A stretch of DNA of 64,000 nucleotides from NCBI RefSeq assembly GCF_001911425.1, contig NZ_MPPL01000001.1, positions 4,779,661 through 4,843,660 on the forward strand, in the 5' to 3' direction. The translations under genes were made by a program, and so were the position numbers. This DNA is from Mucilaginibacter polytrichastri. GTDB taxonomy: Bacteria > Bacteroidota > Bacteroidia > Sphingobacteriales > Sphingobacteriaceae. The notes under the pieces were generated by a model, which saw nothing but the letters and a program-made list of their open reading frames with translations, searched no databases and was not told where the DNA came from. Of this stretch, positions 35,532 through 44,175 are shown one piece after another (the stretch's first letter is position 1; every line of letters begins with the position of its first letter).

Positions 35532-35936
35532 ATGAGCCGGAACAAAGGTGGCAGGCCGCCGGTAGGCAAAGGTAAACGATCCTTCAAGATCGATGTGCGT
35601 TTTACCGAGGCGGAGTACCGCCAGGTGGAGGCATTGGAAAAGGAACTGGGTTTGAAGAAAACCGAGCTGGTCAGGCGGAAATTATTGAATGATAGTAAGG
35701 GGTTGGTTGTAAACGCCCGGGAACTGATGAACCGCCTGGATGCGATCAGCCTGGAACTGTCCAGGAGCGGAAATAACATCAACCAGCTTGCACGTTATGC
35801 TAACCGCCTTCAAAAAAGGGGCTTGTTGTCACCGCCGGTTATTGAGGAGTACAACCGTTTGCTGCGCCGTCATGAAAGTGACCAGGTGGAACTGGCTTTG
35901 TTGTTTCGGAAACTCATCAGGTCACTGATACCCTGA
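35532..35936 (+). CDS. MobA/MobC-type relaxosome accessory protein (ribbon-helix-helix)
   Basis: A 134-residue basic protein. A ribbon-helix-helix occupies about residues 15-52 (K-I-D-V-R-F-T-E-A-E-Y-R-Q-V). The MobC-family signature L-S-R-S-G-N-N-I-N-Q-L-A-R-Y-A-N is at about 74-89. It binds the origin of transfer and helps the relaxase nick, as known for MobC/BmgB/MobA of Bacteroides elements. The relaxase follows after a 374-base gap. Confidence 0.88.
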   Translation: MSRNKGGRPPVGKGKRSFKIDVRFTEAEYRQVEALEKELGLKKTELVRRKLLNDSKGLVVNARELMNRLDAISLELSRSGNNINQLARYANRLQKRGLLSPPVIEEYNRLLRRHESDQVELALLFRKLIRSLIP

Positions 35937-36310
35937 TCTCCTGTTGCCCGGTTATGGTGATGTATTGCTATTGGGTTATACCGGTAGCTTGATAGGCTGC
36001 TACCTTGCTCGCCGGTTCTCCTGTTATACCGTTCGCCTTCTCTGCCGATACATGGCTGATGGGTTACATAGCTACCCAGTTAGGTTGTTTCACTGATCTT
36101 TTGATAGAGCGATACTTTGCGCTGCAGTTAGCGTGCTATGATGATCTATTGATCCATTGAGCGAATGTTCGGTTGATTGGGTGTTAGCTTGATCGGGTGT
36201 TGTTGTTGTTGTCCTGATCTATGGCTACTTAGTTAGGACGCTACATCATTAACCTGTTACGGTGCTCGGTTGCGCTGTTGTTATGTCGCTCTTTGGTTAC
36301 CCCATGTGCT
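35937..36310 (+). other. Noncoding spacer with degenerate short repeats between mob genes
   Basis: 374 bases without a supported gene between the RHH protein and the relaxase. The plus strand is rich in T and G and poor in A, and cycles through related words: variants of GGTTATACCGG/GGGTTACATAGCTACC and of CTTGATAGGCTG/TTTGATAGAGCGATA/TTGATCCATTGAGCGA. Several form small dyads (for example GTAGCTTGATAGGCTGCTAC-like arms near 35990-36003). A MobC/relaxase binding region or oriT is plausible. Confidence 0.4.
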
Positions 36311-37417
36311 ATGATCGTTAAAATCTTCCGTGCCAGTGCTTCCTTTAAAGCCATCACCTACAATTTTGATAAGATTGCAAAAGGACAGGCGACCCTGATG
36401 AAAGTTTCGGGTTTCGGGGCTTTGCGCCAACTGCACGAAGTACGCCCTGAAGATTACCGGAATTACCTCGAAGCACAGTCGGGCCTGAACCGGAATGTAC
36501 GGCTACCGCAGTTTCATGCGATGATTTCGGCTCCTGACCATTCTTTTGACAAGGATAAGCTGGCAAAACTCGCCGGAAAATGGCTCGACCTGATGGGCTA
36601 CAAAGACCAACCTTATTTGTTGGTACATCACCGGGATACCGATCAGTCTCACGTTCACATGGTCAGCACGCGGGTCAGCCGTGAGGGTAAAAAGATAGAC
36701 AGCGCATTTGAACACCGCCGGGCCATAGTCGGCCTGAATAAACTTTTGCAAAAGGACGAAGCCCACCAGGCGCAGATAGATGCCAGTAGAGTATTGCAGT
36801 ATCAGTGTTCTACCAAAGCGCAGGTGCTGCTGTTACTGGAAGGAATGGGTTACCACATCCATGAAAAGGACGGCCAGTTTTTGCTCCATAAATTCGGCCG
36901 GCAGCTGTTTGCGATCAGCGGCCAGCGTATGGAAGAACGTCTGGCGTCGTATGTGCCCGATAAACAGCGTGCCACTCAGTTAAAGGCGATCTTTCGGAAA
37001 TACCAGGCCGTTTTTAACGCTGCGCCCGAACGGGCAACGGTGAGCCTTTCCGGTGGCAGAACATTACAAACCAATGTTTACCGTTCCGACCTCGGCGATT
37101 TCCTGAAAGAAAGTTTCGGTATAGATCTGATCTTTCATGCTTCGGGCGACAAGCCTCCGTATGGTTATACCATCATTGATCACACGCAACAGCGGGTGTT
37201 CAAAGGCAGTGAAGTACTCAAGCTGGCCGAAATGATTAACCCGGCTTTAGGTGTTACGTCGTCTGTAAAAGGAACGATGGAAGAGTCGCCGGATAACCGC
37301 CCAGATCATTCACCCCTGACTTATTTCCGGCCTTATTTGTCAAACGACATCGACGATCAGCAGATCCATGGGCCGCGCAGGCGCAGGCAAAAGAAAGCGC
37401 GCAGCAACACCCGTTAA
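36311..37417 (+). CDS. mobB: MobB-family relaxase
   Basis: A 368-residue relaxase/mobilisation nuclease. The start at 36311 (ATG of M-I-V-K-I-F) is chosen over 36278 because it begins directly with the conserved first strand. The nicking tyrosine is likely Y17 (A-I-T-Y-N-F-D). The metal-binding motif reads H-H-R-D-T-D-Q-S-H-V-H-M-V near 106-118, the HUH pattern of the family. It cuts the transferred strand at oriT and stays attached to the 5' end. The helicase domain found in some relaxases is absent. Confidence 0.92.
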   Translation: MIVKIFRASASFKAITYNFDKIAKGQATLMKVSGFGALRQLHEVRPEDYRNYLEAQSGLNRNVRLPQFHAMISAPDHSFDKDKLAKLAGKWLDLMGYKDQPYLLVHHRDTDQSHVHMVSTRVSREGKKIDSAFEHRRAIVGLNKLLQKDEAHQAQIDASRVLQYQCSTKAQVLLLLEGMGYHIHEKDGQFLLHKFGRQLFAISGQRMEERLASYVPDKQRATQLKAIFRKYQAVFNAAPERATVSLSGGRTLQTNVYRSDLGDFLKESFGIDLIFHASGDKPPYGYTIIDHTQQRVFKGSEVLKLAEMINPALGVTSSVKGTMEESPDNRPDHSPLTYFRPYLSNDIDDQQIHGPRRRRQKKARSNTR

Positions 37418-37436
37418 CTTTTAAATCCAAAATTTC

Positions 37437-38081
37437 ATGAACATACTTATCGGCAACCAAAAAGGCGGGTGCGGAAAGAGCACCATCGCGCTTTTACTCG
37501 CCAACTACCTGACCATGGTCAAGCACCAGAAGGTAACGCTCATCGATATGGATTATCAGCAGTCTATCGCCCAAAAATTTGAAAAGGCGAAGGTGTTGGA
37601 AAACAAACCACCCTACGATGTGGTCGCGGCACAACTCGCGCATTACCCGGTTTTGCAGAGCGCCATTATGCAGTCGCCCGAAGAACTGGTCATGATCGAC
37701 TTGCCCGGCAAGCTGGATGACGATGGCCTCTTACCCATCTTCGGCTCGGCAGACCTTTTGATCTGCCCGTTCTCCTATGATGAGTTCAGTTTTGACTCCA
37801 CCGTCCTTTTTGCCATCGTATTGCGCAAGATCAACCCGGACATCCCGATCATCTTTATTCCCAACCGGGTAAAAGCGAACGTCCGTTACGAGACGATGCA
37901 GGAAGTAAACAAGCAATTATCAAAGCTGGGTGCCATGTCTGCTATGATACCTGACCGGATCGATTTTCAGCGGGTCACCACTTTTATGACGCCGCTGCCT
38001 GTTATCCCTATCATTATCCCGGTATTCGACCAGGTCTATGCGGCCATTTCTGAAAGGATAGCGTTGAGTGCAAAGGCGTAA
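37437..38081 (+). CDS. traA: TraA, ParA-like ATPase
   Basis: A 214-residue ParA/MinD-type ATPase. The deviant Walker A motif KGGCGKST is at residues 9-16, the A' aspartate in L-I-D-M-D-Y near 36-40, and Walker B in E-L-V-M-I-D-L-P near 84-90. In CTnDOT-type elements a ParA protein (BmgC/TraA) precedes the tra genes and assists partition or positioning of the element. It starts 19 bases after the relaxase stop. Confidence 0.88.
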   Translation: MNILIGNQKGGCGKSTIALLLANYLTMVKHQKVTLIDMDYQQSIAQKFEKAKVLENKPPYDVVAAQLAHYPVLQSAIMQSPEELVMIDLPGKLDDDGLLPIFGSADLLICPFSYDEFSFDSTVLFAIVLRKINPDIPIIFIPNRVKANVRYETMQEVNKQLSKLGAMSAMIPDRIDFQRVTTFMTPLPVIPIIIPVFDQVYAAISERIALSAKA

Positions 38082-38085
38082 TACG

Positions 38086-38421
38086 ATGACGAAGATCACT
38101 TCACTCGCAGATGAGATACGCAACCGTATCGCGCAGCCGCCGGCAGAAAACCCGGAACAACCCAAGACTCCAAAGGCCAAAAAACCGAAAGCTGAAGAAG
38201 CGGAGATCCTCCGGTTGATCAGGGCCTATGACAACGCGAACCATAAGAGCCTCGTCCATGTTCGGTTCGATGAAAAAACGGTGCAAACCCTGAACCATTT
38301 TAAAATGGCGACAGGTGTGGATGTCACCCGACTGGTGGCCTTCGCCGTCCAACAGCTATTCGAGGGAAATCCCGAACTCAAAGCGATCATTAAACAATTT
38401 ATTCAAAACATGACTTTATGA
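38086..38421 (+). CDS. traB: TraB-like protein (DUF3408 type)
   Basis: About 111 residues from the ATG at 38086 (a GTG at 38068 is possible). The N-terminal third is charged and rich in proline and lysine. The C-terminal two thirds (H-V-R-F-D-E-K-T-V-Q-T-L-N-H-F-K onward) resemble a ribbon-helix-helix DUF3408 fold, the usual partner after TraA. Probably DNA-binding and acting with the ParA protein. It overlaps the next gene by 4 bases. Confidence 0.75.
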   Translation: MTKITSLADEIRNRIAQPPAENPEQPKTPKAKKPKAEEAEILRLIRAYDNANHKSLVHVRFDEKTVQTLNHFKMATGVDVTRLVAFAVQQLFEGNPELKAIIKQFIQNMTL

Positions 38422-38726
38422 CCTGGATTAAATTCATTTCCTGGTTAACCGGGCTGTACTTCTTTTATTATGTGCTCAACATGGCCTGGGACCTGATGCG
38501 CAGCAGACATGCCGGTACAAAAGAAGCAGCGCCGGAACTGCATTTTGAGGAAGCTGTTGCTCCCACATTGGTAGCCCCGGCAGCACTGGAAAACAAAAGT
38601 GCGCTGCCTACAAAGAAAAGCACCACGGATGTGGCTGCATCTGCCCTGGGCGGCGTTAACGTCAAAGACCTCTTTCAGCTTGCCAGATTAGAGCTCATCG
38701 CTTACAACCAGTCGGTTACTTTCTAA
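38418..38726 (+). CDS. Small membrane-anchored conjugation protein (TraC/TraD position)
   Basis: A 102-residue protein with one N-terminal membrane helix (F-I-S-W-L-T-G-L-Y-F-F-Y-Y-V-L) and a cytoplasmic polar tail rich in alanine and glutamate. No family is recognised. Its position between TraB and the TraE pilins is that of TraC/TraD in CTnDOT-type elements. Overlaps at both ends with neighbours (ATGA before, TAA-GTG after) show that it is part of the operon. Confidence 0.7.
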   Translation: MTWIKFISWLTGLYFFYYVLNMAWDLMRSRHAGTKEAAPELHFEEAVAPTLVAPAALENKSALPTKKSTTDVAASALGGVNVKDLFQLARLELIAYNQSVTF

Positions 38727-39014
38727 GTGAAAAAGCTACTCGTTTTTGTCCTGTTTTTACCGGCGGCGGCTTTTGCCCAACCCGGTATTACCGAAATGCA
38801 GGAGGCCCGTTCGGACCTTACACAATCGTTCTTTTCGGCGCGTGATCTTTCGCTCGTTGTGGCCGCCATCCTGGGCATCATTGGTGCAGTGCGTATCTAC
38901 CACAATTTACAGATGGGCCGCGAGCGCTTCACGGCCGAAGTGTCCGCCTGGTTCTTTTCCGCCTTGTTTATGGTTTTACTGGGCGCATTTCTCCAGGCGG
39001 TTTTCGGTATCTAA
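38727..39014 (+). CDS. traE: TraE-like pilin subunit (DUF4134), first copy
   Basis: A 95-residue protein starting at GTG immediately after the previous stop. A signal peptide (ending A-A-A-F-A-Q) is followed by two hydrophobic helices separated by a short polar turn (I-Y-H-N-L-Q-M-G-R), the VirB2-like layout of DUF4134/TraE. It would form the conjugative pilus or the base of the channel. A second member of the same family lies 72 bases downstream. Confidence 0.85.
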   Translation: MKKLLVFVLFLPAAAFAQPGITEMQEARSDLTQSFFSARDLSLVVAAILGIIGAVRIYHNLQMGRERFTAEVSAWFFSALFMVLLGAFLQAVFGI

Positions 39015-39086
39015 AACCAGCCCTTTTCCATGTCAGCCGCACGATCGCTTTAAGCCGGCTTCAAAAATCTCCTTTATGCTTTTTTC

Positions 39087-39395
39087 ATGCTTAAAAACAT
39101 CCAGCGCAAGCTGGCCTGGGTACTGGCGTTCATCGTCAGCCCAATTTTCGTATTTGCCCAAAGTGGCGTTAACGGGTTAACTACCGCCACATCAACCCTG
39201 AAAACCTATATCGACCCGGTAACTGATATTACCCTGGTCATCGGCGGTATCGTCGGCATCGTCGGTGGTATCCGCGTTTACTCGAAGTGGAACTCGGGTG
39301 ACCAGGACATCAACAAAGAGTTGATGGGATGGGGTGGTTCCTGTTTATTTCTGGTACTCTCTTCGCTGATCATCAAAGCCTTTTTTGGTTTATGA
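39087..39395 (+). CDS. traE: TraE-like pilin subunit (DUF4134), second copy
   Basis: A 102-residue protein with a signal peptide (ending F-V-F-A-Q) and two hydrophobic helices around a polar turn (V-Y-S-K-W-N-S-G-D-Q-D), matching DUF4134 better than the first copy. The stop codon overlaps the ATG of TraF (ATGA). Two TraE-type subunits with different sequences suggest a major and a minor pilin. Confidence 0.88.
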   Translation: MLKNIQRKLAWVLAFIVSPIFVFAQSGVNGLTTATSTLKTYIDPVTDITLVIGGIVGIVGGIRVYSKWNSGDQDINKELMGWGGSCLFLVLSSLIIKAFFGL

Positions 39396-39685
39396 CCACG
39401 CGAAAATTCGCAATTTATAAGGGGCTCGAAAGGCCCCTTATTTACAAAGGCTTCCGCGGAAAGTTCATTTATTGGGGCATTGGCGCGGTGCTTTCCGGCC
39501 TTGTCCTGGGTTCCGTGACGATGGCCGTGATCAATATGTGGCTGGGTATGATCGTCCTGATCGGCTGCATTGCCGGTGGCCTGCTCTACATCGCCTCCCG
39601 GCAGAAAAAAGGCCTACATAATAAGACCCGGCATAAGGGAATCTATATCGTTACCCCCTTTATTTATGAACGCCAGGAAGTTTGA
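39392..39685 (+). CDS. traF: TraF, small inner-membrane protein (DUF4133)
   Basis: About 97 residues from the ATG at 39392. The N-terminus contains the family motif G-L-E-R-P-L-I-Y-K-G-F-R-G-K, followed by two membrane helices (about 29-50 and 52-68), as in VirB3-like TraF. The last 20 bases overlap the start of TraG. The upstream in-frame extension overlaps the pilin gene and is not supported. Confidence 0.88.
   Translation: MTTRKFAIYKGLERPLIYKGFRGKFIYWGIGAVLSGLVLGSVTMAVINMWLGMIVLIGCIAGGLLYIASRQKKGLHNKTRHKGIYIVTPFIYERQEV
39417..39441 (+). promoter_or_regulatory. Hairpin inside the first codons of traF
   Basis: A perfect 9-bp stem (39417-39425 with 39433-39441, arm ATAAGGGGC) with a 7-base loop, about 25 bases into the traF coding sequence. 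The GGGGC core and flanking A/T residues recall the terminator before the operon. It could lower expression of traF and traG relative to the pilins, but it also encodes conserved residues, so it may be incidental. Confidence 0.35.
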
Positions 39686-42113
39686 AACGCCGTATATCGG
39701 CGTTGACGCCGGAGAAGACTTTGATATCTTATACGGTTCCAGCGGTGAGTTTTCCGTTGTGATCGCTATGAAAAACCCGGTTGTACAATATGCTGCGGCC
39801 GCAGGGGACTATGACGAATTTCAGAACCTGCTTACCGGCATCATTAAGATACTGGGTGACGGTTACCTGCTTCAAAAGCAGGATATCCTGCACAAAACGC
39901 CCTTTGATCCGGCACCTGCCGCTGAGTACCTGCAACAAAAGTTCAATGCCCATTTCGCGGGCCGCGCCGCTTTGCGGACCGATACTTACCTGACCATTAC
40001 CCGGCAGGTTAAAAAAGGCCGCTTTTATACTTATGACCCAAAACAACTGCGGGACTTCCGCACCGCCGTTCATAAGGTAACCGATGTGTTAAAGGCCGCG
40101 AAATGCGAGCCTTCCATTTTATCCGAAAAACAGATCACTGAATTGGTCCGCCGGATTCTCGCCATGCGTTTTGGAAACGGACCGTTTTCGCTTAACAATT
40201 TCAAGCCGACGGATACCGATATCCGCATGGGTGAGCGCTCGGTGCGCTGCATTCCCCTGGTAAACAGCGATAATGTTGATATGCCTGGAGAGTTGGGCAC
40301 ATTCACTGAACTCAACGAGAACGAGGCGGTACGCGGTTTTCCCGTGGATATGCTATCCTTCCTGTATAAAGTACCGGCTTTTGAAGCCATATTGTACAAC
40401 CAGGTGATCGAGATACCCGCGCAACAGGCCACGCTCAATAAACTGGAAGTAAAGCGAAAGCGCCATTCAGGCATTCCAGACCCGGCCAACGCCCTTTGTG
40501 TAGAGGACATCGACCTGTTGTTGAAAGACGTTGCTCGCAATGGCCAGCTGCTTGTCAACGTGCATTACAGCATCATCGTTGCAGCACCGGCAACGGATAT
40601 ACAAAAATCGGTCAATTATGTAGAAAGCGCATTGTTTCAACTCGGTATCATTCCGAACCAGAATGCCTACAATCAACTGGAACTCTTCCGCGCCGCCATG
40701 CCGGGCAATGGAGTCGAACTAAAGAACTATGATTGGTTCCTCACGACCAGCGATGCGGCGCTCTGCCTGTTCTTTAAAGAAAGAGCTATGGAGGATGAGC
40801 CATCCTCATTTCGCATCCGCCTAACTGACCGGCAGGGTATCCCGGTGGCCATTGACCCCGCTGACCTACCCATGCGTACCGGGCGGATCAATAACCGCAA
40901 CAAGTTTGTGTTAGGGCCCAGCGGATCTGGTAAGTCATTCTTTATGAATTCCTTAGTAGAGCAATACCTGCTCTTTAATATGGATGTGGTGATCGTGGAC
41001 GTCGGGCATTCCTATTCCGGGTTGTGCGCCTATTACGGTGGAAAATACATTACCTGGTCGGATGAAAGGCCCATCACCATGAATCCTTTCCTGATCACCG
41101 GGGATGAGTACAACCTGGAGAAAAAAGATAACCTTGTTACGCTGATTGCCCTCCTTTGGAAAGGTGCAGGTGGTTCGGTATCCACCATTGAGCGCGATGT
41201 GCTGACTGCCACGATAAGCGTGTATTATGCGTCGGCCTTTTTAGACGGCTCAGGGGTCGATCTTTCTTTTAACAGTTTTTACGAATTCGCCCTGGAGAAA
41301 ATACCGGAAATCAAAAGTGAAGAACGTATTCCCTTTGATCTTGACGAGTTCCGTTACGTGCTCAAAAAGTTCTACCGCGGCGGCGAATATGAAAGCATCC
41401 TCAATGAAACAAGTGACCAATCGCTGCTGAATGAACGCTTTGTCGTCTACGAAATTGATGCCTTACAGGACAATTTAGTACTGCTACCTATAGTTACGCT
41501 CATCATTATGGATGTGTTTATTCAGAAGATGCGCAACCGCAGGAACCAGCGCAAAGCGCTTATTCTCGAAGAAGCCTGGCGCGCATTGATGTCGCCGATC
41601 ATGGCGAACTTTCTCCTTTACCTCAATAAGACGGTGCGTAAATTCTGGGGGGAGATCATCGAAGTTACGCAGGAGCTTTCCGACATCATCGGGAACCCCA
41701 TCGTTAAAGACAGTATCATCAATAACTCGGATACCGTCATCCTGCTGGATCAGCGAAAGTTCCGGGATAACTATGGCGAGATCGCCAAAGTGCTTTCTAT
41801 CTCAGCCACCGAACAGCGGAAAATCTTTACGATTAACCAGCTGGATAACCGCGAAAGCCGCGCCCGCTTTAACGAGGTTTATATCCGCCGCGGTTCCACC
41901 GGCGAGGTTTATGGCGTAGAAGTAAGCCGCCAGCAGTATTATGTCTACACCACCGAAAAGCCGGAGAAGAACGCTGTCCATATTTATGTGCAGCATTATG
42001 GCTCCTATCCGGCTGCGCTGGATGCATTTCTTGCCGACATCGAACGCAGCGGACTACCCGCAGGTGACTTCGTCCAGAAGATCAACCAGCAAAACAAACC
42101 TTTAATCCTTTAA
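39666..42113 (+). CDS. traG: TraG, VirB4-type conjugation ATPase
   Basis: About 815 residues from the ATG at 39666, which overlaps traF by 20 bases. The N-terminal 350 residues are the TraG N-domain. Walker A (GPSGSGKSFF) is at about 416-425 and Walker B (K-A-L-I-L-E-E-A-W-R) near 632-641. Length and domain order fit Bacteroidota TraG/VirB4 ATPases, which power pilus assembly and channel function at the inner membrane. It is intact. Confidence 0.95.
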   Translation: MNARKFETPYIGVDAGEDFDILYGSSGEFSVVIAMKNPVVQYAAAAGDYDEFQNLLTGIIKILGDGYLLQKQDILHKTPFDPAPAAEYLQQKFNAHFAGRAALRTDTYLTITRQVKKGRFYTYDPKQLRDFRTAVHKVTDVLKAAKCEPSILSEKQITELVRRILAMRFGNGPFSLNNFKPTDTDIRMGERSVRCIPLVNSDNVDMPGELGTFTELNENEAVRGFPVDMLSFLYKVPAFEAILYNQVIEIPAQQATLNKLEVKRKRHSGIPDPANALCVEDIDLLLKDVARNGQLLVNVHYSIIVAAPATDIQKSVNYVESALFQLGIIPNQNAYNQLELFRAAMPGNGVELKNYDWFLTTSDAALCLFFKERAMEDEPSSFRIRLTDRQGIPVAIDPADLPMRTGRINNRNKFVLGPSGSGKSFFMNSLVEQYLLFNMDVVIVDVGHSYSGLCAYYGGKYITWSDERPITMNPFLITGDEYNLEKKDNLVTLIALLWKGAGGSVSTIERDVLTATISVYYASAFLDGSGVDLSFNSFYEFALEKIPEIKSEERIPFDLDEFRYVLKKFYRGGEYESILNETSDQSLLNERFVVYEIDALQDNLVLLPIVTLIIMDVFIQKMRNRRNQRKALILEEAWRALMSPIMANFLLYLNKTVRKFWGEIIEVTQELSDIIGNPIVKDSIINNSDTVILLDQRKFRDNYGEIAKVLSISATEQRKIFTINQLDNRESRARFNEVYIRRGSTGEVYGVEVSRQQYYVYTTEKPEKNAVHIYVQHYGSYPAALDAFLADIERSGLPAGDFVQKINQQNKPLIL

Positions 42114-42114
42114 C

Positions 42115-42777
42115 ATGAAGAATTTTCTGTTTTTACTATTCGCGGTACTACTATCTGTGGCATTACATGCCCAGGAGCTTGTCGTTGACCCGGTCACATC
42201 GGGTGCCATGCTTGCAAACAGTGCGGTCATCAACAACCAGCTCAATAACACCAACAATAAATTGACGGCCATTCAGACCGCGCAGCTGGCAGTGACCGGG
42301 CAGCTCACCATAGTCAATAACTTGCAAAACAAAATTTATAAAGGTTTGTCCGAAGTGGCTTCGGTTATCAATAACCTTTATTCAGTAAAAGACATTGCCG
42401 AAACGGGATCAGATATCGTCAGCGACGTGGAAAAGGCGGTTCAGACCGCACGGAGTAACCCCGTTCTGCTATTGTTTGCACAGCAGGGTGCCCAGGATTT
42501 TGAAAAACGGGCGGCAACGCTGGCGACGGATGTTTCTGCATATGTATTGAAAGGAGGCAGCGACAACCTGATGGACAGTTCCGAACGTGGCAAACTCCTG
42601 AATCATATTGTTACCGAAATGCATGTCCTGCGGGGATTGGCTTACGGAATGCAGCGGGCGATGTATTGGGCGCAATTGCGCGGAATCTGGGCATCGCTTA
42701 ATCCCTGGTCGACCTGGCAGAATGAGGATGTACGCATAGCCAATTCGGTGCTAAGTGAAGCTAAATACCTGCACTGA
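42115..42777 (+). CDS. VirB5/TrbJ-like secreted conjugation protein, first of a tandem family
   Basis: A 220-residue exported protein (signal peptide 1-20, ending L-H-A-Q). The mature part is helical with coiled-coil-like heptads (N-N-Q-L-N-N-T-N-N-K-L) and resembles the TrbJ/VirB5 or DUF4141 fold by pattern. It shares with the next two proteins the N-P-V-L-L-L-F-A-Q-Q block near 117-126, the G-L-A-Y-G-M-Q-R-A-M-Y-W-A segment near 175 and a closing S-E-A-K-Y-L. The start is one base after the TraG stop, the place of TraI in CTnDOT-type elements. Confidence 0.75.
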   Translation: MKNFLFLLFAVLLSVALHAQELVVDPVTSGAMLANSAVINNQLNNTNNKLTAIQTAQLAVTGQLTIVNNLQNKIYKGLSEVASVINNLYSVKDIAETGSDIVSDVEKAVQTARSNPVLLLFAQQGAQDFEKRAATLATDVSAYVLKGGSDNLMDSSERGKLLNHIVTEMHVLRGLAYGMQRAMYWAQLRGIWASLNPWSTWQNEDVRIANSVLSEAKYLH

Positions 42778-42841
42778 TAAATTTCGGCTATGTTTTGACC
42801 CGTAATAGGGTAATCAATTTAGTTCTTGTAATCCTTCAATC

Positions 42842-43513
42842 ATGATAAAAAAAACTTTGCTGATGATGGCGTTTAGCCTTTTGCTTTCGGCATGGTCCTA
42901 TGGTCAGGGAAAGGTGCTCGATGTCCCTGAACTTTTACAGCTTGTTTCTTATTCTAAATCTGAGCATAGCCTGCAAACAGATGCGCGGGATAAGCAGGCT
43001 GCCGTCACTTCAACGGAAACGGCCAACAAGACATTGCTTGGCAAGATCAAGGATATGTACCGCACCCTGCAGAACCGTTACTCCACGTTGGGAACGGCGA
43101 TCACGGCCGCCAATGTCGGTATTGAAGCAGAGCTGATGGTTAACAGTATCATCCGCTCACAGTCACAGCTGTACCAGCTTGCTCAGAAGAACCCCGCGAT
43201 CATAGCCTTGGCGTATCAGACGGAAATAGATTTTGCAGCACATTCTGAAATGCTTATCCGCTATCTCGCCGGGCTGATATTATCTATCGGGGACGTTAAC
43301 CAGATGAAGGCCTCCGACCGGAAGCTGCTTTTCGATTACGTCGTTACGGAATTGAGCAACATCGAAGATATGAGTAACCGTCTGGTCCGCAATGTGCAAT
43401 TCGGCACGCTTGCATCCCTGTTGCACCACCTGAATCCTTTTGACGACTTCGTTTATGAGGATCAGCATATGGTCAGCGATATTCTGAGCAATGCCAAATA
43501 CCTGAAGCGATGA
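42842..43513 (+). CDS. VirB5/TrbJ-like secreted conjugation protein, second of a tandem family
   Basis: A 223-residue exported protein (signal peptide 1-22, ending S-Y-G-Q). It shares the pattern of its neighbours: a helical coiled-coil part, N-P-A-I-I-A-L-A-Y-Q-T near residue 120, and an end D-I-L-S-N-A-K-Y-L-K-R. It is more diverged, lacking the MYWA segment of the other two. A 64-base gap precedes it, and it overlaps the third copy by 4 bases. Confidence 0.72.
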   Translation: MIKKTLLMMAFSLLLSAWSYGQGKVLDVPELLQLVSYSKSEHSLQTDARDKQAAVTSTETANKTLLGKIKDMYRTLQNRYSTLGTAITAANVGIEAELMVNSIIRSQSQLYQLAQKNPAIIALAYQTEIDFAAHSEMLIRYLAGLILSIGDVNQMKASDRKLLFDYVVTELSNIEDMSNRLVRNVQFGTLASLLHHLNPFDDFVYEDQHMVSDILSNAKYLKR

Positions 43514-44175
43514 AAAAAACAGGCTTGTTTCTTTTTGGTTTGTGCCTGCAGCTTTCGGCTTTTTCGCAGGAAATAGTCGTTGACCCCCAGCATATAATAG
43601 CCGTTGAAGAAAATCAGGCCGTGCGCATGGCGGCCGAAGGAACGCATCAGAACTACCTTAAAAAGATCAATGACAATGTTAATACCGTCAATACCAACGT
43701 CTCATCCGTGGTAGCCGCGCAGACGCTGATCTATAATTCGCTGGCTAATGTAAACTCGGCTTTAAAGGATGGCCTGATGGTCAAACAGATATCCCGCACC
43801 ACGGCCGACATCATTTATTACCTGAATGAAAGCCTTACACTGGCGAAGGATGACCCGTTACTCTTGTTGGTCACCACCAAAATTCAAAATGAGTTTGGGC
43901 CTAAGGCTACCGCAATGGTGAGCGACATATCAGGCTTCATCCTCAAGTCGGACGGAAACATGCTGGCAGATTACAATGGCCGCGATCAGTTGCTGCGCAA
44001 AGTCGTTCAGCAACTCCAGATAATGGACGGTATGGCCTATGGCACCTGGAAAGCGATGTACTGGGCGAAGGAGCGCGGCGTGCTTAAAACGCTTAACCCC
44101 TTCGCCGGCTACATCAATAAGGATCGCGCTTTTGCAGCGCAGATCATTCAAAACGCAAAATTTTTAAACAAATGA
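43510..44175 (+). CDS. VirB5/TrbJ-like secreted conjugation protein, third of a tandem family
   Basis: A 221-residue exported protein (signal peptide 1-20, ending A-F-S-Q). It is closest to the first copy: both begin the mature part with V-V-D-P, both have the D/N-P-x-L-L-L block, both carry A-Y-G-x-x-K/R-A-M-Y-W-A and both end in N/E-A-K-F/Y-L. Translationally coupled on both sides by ATGA overlaps. Confidence 0.75.
   Translation: MKKTGLFLFGLCLQLSAFSQEIVVDPQHIIAVEENQAVRMAAEGTHQNYLKKINDNVNTVNTNVSSVVAAQTLIYNSLANVNSALKDGLMVKQISRTTADIIYYLNESLTLAKDDPLLLLVTTKIQNEFGPKATAMVSDISGFILKSDGNMLADYNGRDQLLRKVVQQLQIMDGMAYGTWKAMYWAKERGVLKTLNPFAGYINKDRAFAAQIIQNAKFLNK

Noticed and set aside
35131..35535. Plus-strand open frame of 134 codons spanning the end of the primase gene and the gap before the mob gene
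   Set aside because: The first half overlaps the primase frame out of phase, and the peptide has no family features.
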